6,182 nt of DNA, from contig JAUWTE010000204.1 in assembly GCA_030609765.1 (NCBI GenBank), positions 1 through 6,182 of the forward strand, given 5' to 3'. The translations under genes were made by a program, and so were the position numbers. The first letter of the stretch is position 1. The number at the start of each line of letters is the position of its first letter. This DNA is from Acidobacteriota bacterium (GTDB lineage: Bacteria > Acidobacteriota > UBA890). Below, in pieces: positions 1 through 6,182 of the stretch. Under the pieces are notes generated by a model. It saw only the letters and a program-made list of their open reading frames with translations, had not been told where the DNA came from and ran no database searches.

Positions 1-2529
1 ATGTGCTCGCTGGGAACGAGCGCCATGACCCAAGAGCAGCTATCGGGCCAGCTCATCGGCGACGAGTCCTATGCGGGGGCCCGCAATTTCGAGCGACTCG
101 AGAAGGCAGTGCACGATGTTCTGGGCCACACGTACGTCTGCCCCACCCACAACGTTCTGGGCTGCCTCAAATTGGTGGCGGCCACCATGGTGCCTGCTGG
201 CTCGATCATGCCGTCGAACGCCCGCACCCGGGTCGACGTTCTGGCGCCGCGGCACGTTGAGATACCCGATGTGCGCGACCACCAGGCCGAGGTTTTTACG
301 GGCAACGTCGACCTCGCTCGCCTCGAGGAAGTCCTCGAGGGAGGGAACGTCTCCGTCGTTGGCCTGCAAGCGTTCGCTGACGGGCAGCACCCCTTCAGTA
401 TGGAGAATCTCCGTGCCGTTCGATCTTTGGCGGACCGCTATGGGAAGAGGCTGGGTCTGGATGGCTCGAGAGTCATCGAGAATGCCTGGTACATTCAGCA
501 GCACGAGCCGGGGATGGGATCCCGCGACATCGCCACCCTTGTCAAAGAGATCGCCAAGACCGCGCATGTTTTTCAGATCGACGGCGCGCAAGATCCGAAG
601 TGCCCAACGGGCGGCCTCCTCGTTACCGACAACCCCGAAGACTACGAGCACTTCATGAACGAGGTCGTGGTCTATGAGGGGCTGCACACATACGGCGGCA
701 TGGCGGGGCGCACGATGGAAGTGCTGGCCCGCGGGCTCGAGGAAATGTGTATCGAGGAAGAAGTGCAGTGGGTGATGCAGCAGACCGAGCGCTTCACCCA
801 GCGTTTGCTGGATGCCGGCGTGCCGATCGAAAGGGGTTGTGACGGCGCCTATATCCTCGCCGACGAGTTCTTTCCACACCTCGACAGCTACCAGCAGGAT
901 GCCTTCTCGGCTGCTCTCTACGAGATGTCCGGGATCCGAGCTCTGGCGCACGGGCTCGTCGGACGGGACAACCTGGTTCCGGTACAAATCCCACGGCTGG
1001 CCATGACCACTCGTCAACTCGAGCAGGTCGCCGACGCGATCATCAGCCTCCACCGGCAGGGGGAGAAGGTGCCACCTCTCGAGCCGGTTCAGGAGGGGAT
1101 GTGGCGGGATCAGATGCGCTACCGCTGGGTCTTCGCAGACCTGGAGCCGCCGGAGTATGAGACCTACCCCTTCGTCATCCACACGATCGAGCGCATCGCG
1201 ACCTCCAGCCGCAAGGAGCGACAACGGGCGATCACCGAGGCTGGTTACAACACCTTCCTCCTGCGATCAACTGACGTCACCATCGATCTGCTCACCGATT
1301 CGGGGACCTCGGCCATGAGCACCGACCAGTGGGCCGCTTTCGACGGGGCGCGAGCGACTCCAACAACGTCCGACGAATACCTGCGGCTTGTCGAAGTCCT
1401 GCGGGATGCGACGGGCTACGAGCACATCATCCCCACACATCAGGGGCGGGCGGCCGAGCAGATTATCTCGGAAGTCATGATCCAGCCCGGCCAGCTTGTA
1501 CCGGGCAACATGTACTTCACCACGACGAAGCTCCATCAGGAGCTGGCCGGCGGCGTGTTCGCCGACGTCATCGTCGACGAGGCGCACGAACCCGCCAGCG
1601 ATTTCCCCTGGAAGGGGAACATCGATATGAACAAGCTCGAAGCCCTGGTCGACGAGCATGGGGCCGGGAAGATCGCCTACATCTCTTTCGAGCACTCCGT
1701 GAACATGGCCGGCGGCCAGCCCGTCTCGATGGAGAACATGCGCGAGGTCTACGGCTACTGCAGCAGCCACCACATTCCGGTGTTCTTCGATGCCACGCGC
1801 ATGGTGGAGAACGCCTACATGATCCAGCAGCGCGACCCCCGCTATCAGAACACCAAGGTCCGCGACATCCTTCGCGAAATGCTCCTTTATGGAGATGGTT
1901 GCACCGTCTCCGGGAAGAAGGATTTCCTGATCAACATCGGAGGCCTCCTGGCTTTCAAGGACAACGCGGAATGGGCCGAGAAGTCGGAGCATCTGCTGCG
2001 GATCTACGAGGGCAACATCACAGACGGAGGCTTGTCGGCCTCGGATCTGGCGGCCATGGCCGTGGGCGTCGAGGAGATGCTCGATGACCGCTACATCCGG
2101 GCGCGTGTTCGACAAACGGCCGCGCTCGGCCAGATGTTGCTCGAAGCCGGCGTACCCATCGTCACCCCGCCCGGCAGCCATGCCATCTTTCTGGATGCCA
2201 AGAGATTCCTGCCCCACATCGATCAGGACGAGTTCCCGGCTCAACGCCTGGCCTCCGAAATCTTCGTCGAAACGGGTGTGAGGGCCATGGAGAGGGGCAA
2301 CGTCTCGAAGGGACGCAATCCTGAGACGGGCGAGAACTACCGGCCGGCTCTGGAGCTCGTCAGGCTGACCATCCCGCGGCGAGTCTACACGCGCGACCAT
2401 ATGCGAGCCGTGGCCGACGGGATCATCCGGCTGTACGAGCGTCGCGACGAGATCAAGGGTCTGCGCTTCGTCTACGAGCCCGAGAAGCTCCGGTTCTTCC
2501 AGGGTCGATTTGAACCGGTGGAGGGGTAG
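1..2529 (+). CDS. Tandem-fused beta-eliminating lyase (tyrosine phenol-lyase/tryptophanase family), 5' partial
   Basis: This is a PLP-dependent fold-type I lyase with two family domains in one chain, about residues 1-375 and 390-842. The C-terminal half resembles tyrosine phenol-lyase (L-tyrosine to phenol, pyruvate and ammonia) along its whole length. It has PTHQGR at 478-483, NMYFTTT at 503-509, VNMAGGQ at 567-573, DATR at 597-600, the PLP lysine K640 in SGKKD, R765 (TPL Arg381), R788 in VRLTIPRR (Arg404) and F832-F833 (Phe448-449). The N-terminal half is more divergent. The PLP lysine position is Q197, QGR is NVL (51-53), Asn185 is A124 and Arg404 is P327. It does keep GDESYAG (20-26, with Tyr71 as Y24), D154, R157 and YEG..TYGG (225-233, with Tyr291 as Y231). 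M1 aligns near TPL residue 48, so about 47 residues probably lie upstream and the ATG at base 1 is likely internal. The stop is TAG at 2527. The product is presumably cytoplasmic. Family assignment is secure; tyrosine as substrate is inferred from Thr507 and R765. Confidence 0.9.
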   Translation: MCSLGTSAMTQEQLSGQLIGDESYAGARNFERLEKAVHDVLGHTYVCPTHNVLGCLKLVAATMVPAGSIMPSNARTRVDVLAPRHVEIPDVRDHQAEVFTGNVDLARLEEVLEGGNVSVVGLQAFADGQHPFSMENLRAVRSLADRYGKRLGLDGSRVIENAWYIQQHEPGMGSRDIATLVKEIAKTAHVFQIDGAQDPKCPTGGLLVTDNPEDYEHFMNEVVVYEGLHTYGGMAGRTMEVLARGLEEMCIEEEVQWVMQQTERFTQRLLDAGVPIERGCDGAYILADEFFPHLDSYQQDAFSAALYEMSGIRALAHGLVGRDNLVPVQIPRLAMTTRQLEQVADAIISLHRQGEKVPPLEPVQEGMWRDQMRYRWVFADLEPPEYETYPFVIHTIERIATSSRKERQRAITEAGYNTFLLRSTDVTIDLLTDSGTSAMSTDQWAAFDGARATPTTSDEYLRLVEVLRDATGYEHIIPTHQGRAAEQIISEVMIQPGQLVPGNMYFTTTKLHQELAGGVFADVIVDEAHEPASDFPWKGNIDMNKLEALVDEHGAGKIAYISFEHSVNMAGGQPVSMENMREVYGYCSSHHIPVFFDATRMVENAYMIQQRDPRYQNTKVRDILREMLLYGDGCTVSGKKDFLINIGGLLAFKDNAEWAEKSEHLLRIYEGNITDGGLSASDLAAMAVGVEEMLDDRYIRARVRQTAALGQMLLEAGVPIVTPPGSHAIFLDAKRFLPHIDQDEFPAQRLASEIFVETGVRAMERGNVSKGRNPETGENYRPALELVRLTIPRRVYTRDHMRAVADGIIRLYERRDEIKGLRFVYEPEKLRFFQGRFEPVEG

Positions 2530-2572
2530 GGCGAGGCTAGGCGAAAGACGTTTCAGGGCAATGAGGACCCGA

Positions 2573-2595
2573 AGGGAGCCTTTTTCTAGCTCCCT
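2573..2595 (+). terminator. Possible transcription terminator hairpin downstream of the lyase gene
   Basis: A perfect 7-bp inverted repeat, AGGGAGC (2573-2579) and GCTCCCT (2589-2595), encloses a 9-base loop rich in T. It starts 43 bases after the lyase stop codon and ends 74 bases before the kinase start. The downstream flank is pyrimidine-rich (GCCTTCTTGCTTC) but lacks a clean T run, so intrinsic termination is only moderately supported. Its position between two long co-oriented genes fits a terminator. Confidence 0.4.
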
Positions 2596-2656
2596 GCCTT
2601 CTTGCTTCTGGGTACCCAAAATCGCTACCTTTACGCCTCATTCTCTCTGATATCCC

Positions 2657-2660
2657 AGGA
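2657..2660 (+). promoter_or_regulatory. Ribosome binding site of the kinase gene
   Basis: AGGA sits 9 bases upstream of the ATG at 2670. It supports this start, which places the zinc-ribbon cysteines at residues 3 and 6. No other start codon lies between it and the first CxxC pair. Confidence 0.6.
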
Positions 2661-2669
2661 ACGCTTTCC

Positions 2670-5600
2670 ATGAAATGCCCAAGTTGTGGCGCAGAGGCTC
2701 AAGCTGACGACCTGCAATGTGGTTCGTGCGGGGCGCAGCTTGACGTGCAAGCCCATGTGGAGGGCGAGGCGCCCACCGGCTTTGGCACTGCGCCGGACGA
2801 CGCACAGACCAGCGCCGGGACCGGCATGGACGACGCGCCCACCAGCCTAGGGGCCGCCACGCCCGGCGATCCGGGGGAGGCAGCCACTGGCTTCCAGTCT
2901 TCGTTTGCGGCCCCTTCAGGATGGTCGGATCCGGCGAAGAGCGGCGTGGACCTTGCCGTGCTTCCCTCACAGGGGGACCTTCAGGGCACTGCCCAAGAAG
3001 GGGTCGTTCTGGCGGATCGCTACCGCATCCTCGAACTTCTCGGCGAAGGCGGCATGGGTGCGGTGTACAAAGCTGAGGATCTCGAGCTCGACCGGCTGAT
3101 AGCCCTCAAGGTCATCCGCCCGGAGCTCGCCAGCCATCCCGAGGTCCTGCGGCGCTTCAAGCAAGAGATCATCCTGGCGCGCGACGTGACCCATCCGAAC
3201 GTGGTGAGGATCTTCGATCTCGGCACTGCCAACGGGCTGAAGTTCATCACCATGGAGTTCGTCGAGGGCAGAGATCTGAAGTCGTTCTTGAACGAGGGGC
3301 ATGAGTTCGACGCCGACGAAACCGTCGAGATCATGCTGCAGGTTTGCCGAGCCCTCGAGGCGGCCCATAACGCCGGCGTCGTGCACCGCGACCTCAAGCC
3401 CCAGAACATCATGCTCGACCCCGAGGGTAAGGTCCTCGTGATGGACTTCGGGGTCGCGCGCTCGATGGAAACCACCGGCATGACCCGTACCGGCGACATG
3501 ATCGGCACTCCGTCCTACATGTCACCCGAACAGGGCCAGGGCCTCAGTGTCGATGCCCGTTCAGACATCTACACCCTGGGCATCATCTTCTACGAGCTGC
3601 TTCTGGGGCTCATTCCCCACGAGTCGGAAACGCCCCTGGCAACGCTGCTCCGTAGAACCAAGGAAAAGGTCGAGCCACCCATCAGGCTCGATCCGGAGAT
3701 CCCGAAATACCTGAACAATGTGATTGTGCGCTGCCTCGAGATCGAGCCCGACCTGCGCTATGCGAGCGTCACCGAGATCATCGAAGACCTGGAAGCTCAG
3801 CAAGCGCCGACGGGGCACTCGACAATCGCTCGTCTGCCGCACGCACTGCGCCGGTCCTCGCCGGCGGCACGCTGGAGCATGGGCATGGCCGGGTTGCTTC
3901 TCGTGGGTGTGGTGGGCGTGGCGGCCCTGGCCGCGAGCGGTCGCTTTTCGTCCGATTCCCTGGCCGTTGCCGCTGCCGCTGCGGAGGTCGAAATCGATCC
4001 GATCTCGCTGGCGATACTGCCGTTCCGCAATTCCTCGGGCAGCGAGGATCTCGAGTGGCTCGGATCGAGCCTCGCGGAAATGCTGCGGTCCGACGTTGGT
4101 CAGTCGGGGAGCCTGGTCACCGTGCCCACCGATCGCGTGCACCAGATCATGTCCGATCTCAAGTTGAGTCCGGACGTCGCACTGGACGACTCGACGATGC
4201 ACCGCCTCGGCGGATTCAGCAACGCTGACACCGTGCTTTCAGGAGAGTACGTGAAGCTGGGCGAGCAGATCCGAATCGACGCGACCCTGCATGACCTGGC
4301 AGGAGAGCAGAGCATCTCCCTGAGCGCGACCGCAGCGAACGAAAACGAGCTGCTGGCCGCCATTGGAGAGCTGGCTCGCGGGGTGAGGGAGAACATGGAG
4401 CTCTCCCCGGATGCGGTGGCTGAGCTCGAGGCGGCCTCTTTTACCCCTTCCTCGACCTCGATGGCAGCGCTACGCCACTACAACGGGGGTCTCCAGCTCG
4501 TACGCCAGGGGAACTACATGGACGCCCTCGACTCATTCCAGGCCGCAGTCGACGAGGACGAAGAGTTTGCCCTGGCGCACTCGAGGCTGGCACAGACCTA
4601 CTCCGAGCTGCGCTATACCGCGGAGGCCGAGGAGGCCTCGCGAACCGCGGTTCAAATGAGCGAGGACCTCGACCTGCCCGTGTACGAGCGTTACCTCATC
4701 TTCGCTCAGCACGCCCGAATCATCAACGACTATGACCAGGCGATTGCGGCATACGAGACTCTGATCGAGACGGTACCGGACGATCTAGAGGTCAACTTCA
4801 GCTTGGCCGGTCTGTACGAGGACACCGGCAACTACGATGAGGCCCGCGACCATCTGGATCGGGTTCTACGCCACGATCCCAACTACGTGGATGCCCTGTA
4901 CGCCCTGGGCCGTGTCGAGATACGCCGTGGAAACTCGGAGGAAGCGGTTGAGCACCTCAACAAGGCACGCACGATTACCGATTTAGCCGGCAACGAAGAC
5001 GGTACCGGACGTATCGTCCAGGCCCTGGGGATTGCCTACAAGCGCATGAACCGTCCGGAAGACGCGCTGCGCTACTATCGCGAGTCGCTGGAGATCCGCC
5101 TTCGTCTCGACCAGAAGTCGGGGATTGCCGCGAGTCTGAGCGAGATCGGACAGATACAGCAGGCTCTCGGCAATCACGACGAGGCCCTTGCGAGCTATGA
5201 GGAAGCTCTAGAGTTGCGGCGCGAGATCGGTGACCCGCGTGGCATAGGTGGCAACCTGATCGACCTTGGTAACCTCTACCTCGACCGCGGTGACAGCGAG
5301 GGTGCCCTGGCCCTGTACAAGGAATCGCTGCAGATCCAGCGCGACACCGACAATGAGATCGACGAGGCTTTGTGCCTGAACAACATCGGGGCCGTGTACC
5401 TCGAGCGAGGCGAGTTCAGCGATGCGCTTACCAATCTGGAGCAGGCCTTGCGCTTGCGCCGGAGCATGGGGACCCCGTACGAGCTCGGAGAGACCCTCCA
5501 CAACCTGGCGCAAGCGACGACAGCACTGGGGCAGTTCGACCAGGCCCTCGACTACTACCTGGAGGGGCTGCAGCAGTGGAGGGATGGCGGTGACAACATC

Positions 5601-6182
5601 GGCATTGCCGCGGCTGCCGACGGGATTGGCGTCATCCTAGGGCAGCAGGGACGCCTCAGGGCAGCCCTGGAATCCCACCAGGAGGCGATGACTGCCATGG
5701 GCGAGGGTGAGGAAAAGGGCTACTGGCTTGCCGCCGTGAGCTCCCAGTACGGCGGAGCGCTCAGCAGGATCGGCCGCTTCGATGAGGCAAAGCCCGTGCT
5801 CGAGGAGGCGCTGAGCCTTGCCCGCGAGATGGGAAACAGCGCCCTATCAGCTCAGACACTGAACCTGTTAGCTGAAAACAGCCTCTATCAGGGTGATGAC
5901 GTGCAGGCGCACGGCCTCTTTGTCGAAGCGCTCGATGAGGCAAGGACGGACTCCGACCGGCAGGGCGTGGCCCGAGCACAACTCGGCCTGGCCAAGCTGG
6001 ACCTGAGACAAGGACGCCCGCGTGCCGCTGTCGGAGAGCTCGAGACATTGTTCAATGATGCCGAACGCGCCGGGCTGCGCTACCTCGCAACAGAAGCTTC
6101 GATCCTTCACGCTGCGGCCCTGCTCCAGCTCGATGATGCCGAGCAAGCCCGTCGCCATCTGCAGGAGGCGCTGAGAAGAAGC
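2670..6182 (+). CDS. Membrane Ser/Thr protein kinase with zinc ribbon, TolB-like domain and TPR array, 3' partial
   Basis: 1171 codons are open to the window end with no stop. Residues 3-20 form a CxxC-x10-CxxC zinc ribbon (C3, C6, C17, C20). Residues 22-111 are a Gly/Ala/Pro/Asp/Thr-rich linker. Residues 117-377 are a Hanks-type (PknB-like) kinase with all key residues: glycine loop GEGGMGAV (125-132), K147, alpha-C E166, HRDLKPQN (239-246, catalytic D241), DFG (259-261), an activation segment with T268, T269, T272, T274 and T280, SPE (285-287) and R363 of subdomain XI. It should therefore phosphorylate Ser/Thr in the cytoplasm. One hydrophobic helix (about 403-422), preceded by arginines, anchors the protein. 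Residues 446-570, opening with LAILPFRNSSG, resemble the TolB N-terminal/FlgO-like domain often paired with kinases and CadC-like regulators. TPR units follow from about 599. By the positive-inside rule the kinase is cytoplasmic and the TolB-TPR part is outside the inner membrane, probably as sensor or scaffold. Substrate and stimulus are unknown. Confidence 0.92.
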   Translation, partial: MKCPSCGAEAQADDLQCGSCGAQLDVQAHVEGEAPTGFGTAPDDAQTSAGTGMDDAPTSLGAATPGDPGEAATGFQSSFAAPSGWSDPAKSGVDLAVLPSQGDLQGTAQEGVVLADRYRILELLGEGGMGAVYKAEDLELDRLIALKVIRPELASHPEVLRRFKQEIILARDVTHPNVVRIFDLGTANGLKFITMEFVEGRDLKSFLNEGHEFDADETVEIMLQVCRALEAAHNAGVVHRDLKPQNIMLDPEGKVLVMDFGVARSMETTGMTRTGDMIGTPSYMSPEQGQGLSVDARSDIYTLGIIFYELLLGLIPHESETPLATLLRRTKEKVEPPIRLDPEIPKYLNNVIVRCLEIEPDLRYASVTEIIEDLEAQQAPTGHSTIARLPHALRRSSPAARWSMGMAGLLLVGVVGVAALAASGRFSSDSLAVAAAAAEVEIDPISLAILPFRNSSGSEDLEWLGSSLAEMLRSDVGQSGSLVTVPTDRVHQIMSDLKLSPDVALDDSTMHRLGGFSNADTVLSGEYVKLGEQIRIDATLHDLAGEQSISLSATAANENELLAAIGELARGVRENMELSPDAVAELEAASFTPSSTSMAALRHYNGGLQLVRQGNYMDALDSFQAAVDEDEEFALAHSRLAQTYSELRYTAEAEEASRTAVQMSEDLDLPVYERYLIFAQHARIINDYDQAIAAYETLIETVPDDLEVNFSLAGLYEDTGNYDEARDHLDRVLRHDPNYVDALYALGRVEIRRGNSEEAVEHLNKARTITDLAGNEDGTGRIVQALGIAYKRMNRPEDALRYYRESLEIRLRLDQKSGIAASLSEIGQIQQALGNHDEALASYEEALELRREIGDPRGIGGNLIDLGNLYLDRGDSEGALALYKESLQIQRDTDNEIDEALCLNNIGAVYLERGEFSDALTNLEQALRLRRSMGTPYELGETLHNLAQATTALGQFDQALDYYLEGLQQWRDGGDNIGIAAAADGIGVILGQQGRLRAALESHQEAMTAMGEGEEKGYWLAAVSSQYGGALSRIGRFDEAKPVLEEALSLAREMGNSALSAQTLNLLAENSLYQGDDVQAHGLFVEALDEARTDSDRQGVARAQLGLAKLDLRQGRPRAAVGELETLFNDAERAGLRYLATEASILHAAALLQLDDAEQARRHLQEALRRS
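4464..6182 (+). repeat. Array of about 15 tetratricopeptide (TPR) units in the kinase gene, open at the window end
   Basis: From residue 599 the protein is a continuous series of helix-turn-helix repeats with TPR consensus spacing: small residue at position 8, G/N-x-Y/F/D at the turn, A at 20, and a closing P/D. The first five units have periods of about 33-39 residues and divergent sequence. From about residue 776 (nt 4995) the period becomes about 40 residues, with a recurring pattern like LGNLYLDRGDSEGALALY followed by SLQIQR. That longer form is the kind seen in kinesin-light-chain-like and MalT-like TPRs. The repeats are diverged at DNA level, so this is an old array rather than a recent tandem duplication. 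The likely role is protein-protein interaction. The last visible unit ends at the window edge, so the true count is unknown. Confidence 0.88.

Noticed and set aside
1..2529. That the two lyase halves are an assembly artefact or a recent tandem duplication.
   Set aside because: The halves differ strongly along their length, including opposite motif losses, and share no long identical DNA stretch, so the duplication or fusion is old.
1267..2619. A 450-codon open frame on the minus strand opposite the lyase gene, and a 394-codon one at 40-1224.
   Set aside because: Both lie antisense to a gene with clear protein homology. Their translations show no recognisable domain, and GC-rich coding DNA commonly leaves the opposite strand open.
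2602..2631. A possible sigma-70 promoter before the kinase gene: TTGCTT at 2602-2607 and TACCTT at 2626-2631, with an 18-base spacer.
   Set aside because: The -10 match is weak and the spacing is slightly long. In a short intergenic region such matches arise by chance, so it is not supported enough to annotate.
3561..4202. A 213-codon minus-strand open frame opposite the end of the kinase domain and the membrane segment.
   Set aside because: The plus-strand frame carries intact kinase subdomains, the TM helix and the TolB-like start here. The antisense translation looks like a shadow with no recognisable features.

Overview
The window holds two long genes on the plus strand of a GC-rich bacterial genome, and both run off an edge of the window. 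The strongest signal is in the first. It encodes a fused tandem pair of tyrosine phenol-lyase/tryptophanase-type (beta-eliminating lyase) domains whose active-site residues appear to be divided between the two halves. The organism cannot be named from the sequence. A Ser/Thr kinase fused to a TolB-like domain and a long TPR array is typical of large-genome, high-GC phyla such as Acidobacteriota and uncultured relatives, so that assignment is a guess from architecture only.

Layout. 1-2529: beta-eliminating lyase fusion of 842 visible residues. Homology begins at about residue 48 of a standard tyrosine phenol-lyase (TPL), so the N-terminus probably lies upstream of the window. 2530-2669: a 140-base intergenic stretch with one stem-loop (2573-2595) and a ribosome binding site (2657-2660). 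2670-6182: a receptor-like Ser/Thr protein kinase with no stop codon in the window (1171 codons visible). In order it has a zinc ribbon, a low-complexity linker, a Hanks-type kinase domain, one transmembrane helix, a TolB/FlgO-like domain and about 15 TPR units. I see no RNA gene, CRISPR array, insertion sequence or attachment site.

How the parts work. In homotetrameric TPL each active site is built from two subunits of a catalytic dimer. One supplies the PLP lysine and most ligands; the neighbour supplies Glu69, Tyr71, Met288 and Tyr291 (C. freundii numbering). Here the C-terminal half keeps the first set and has lost the second. The N-terminal half keeps the second set (Met288 as Leu) and has lost most of the first. 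The simplest reading is a covalent pseudo-heterodimer with one working active site per fused chain, the N-terminal half acting as a partner-supplying pseudoenzyme. This is inference from alignment by eye to TPL and TnaA sequences recalled from memory.

The kinase looks catalytically intact and probably signals at the inner membrane. Nothing in the sequence links it functionally to the lyase; the gap and hairpin suggest separate transcription units.
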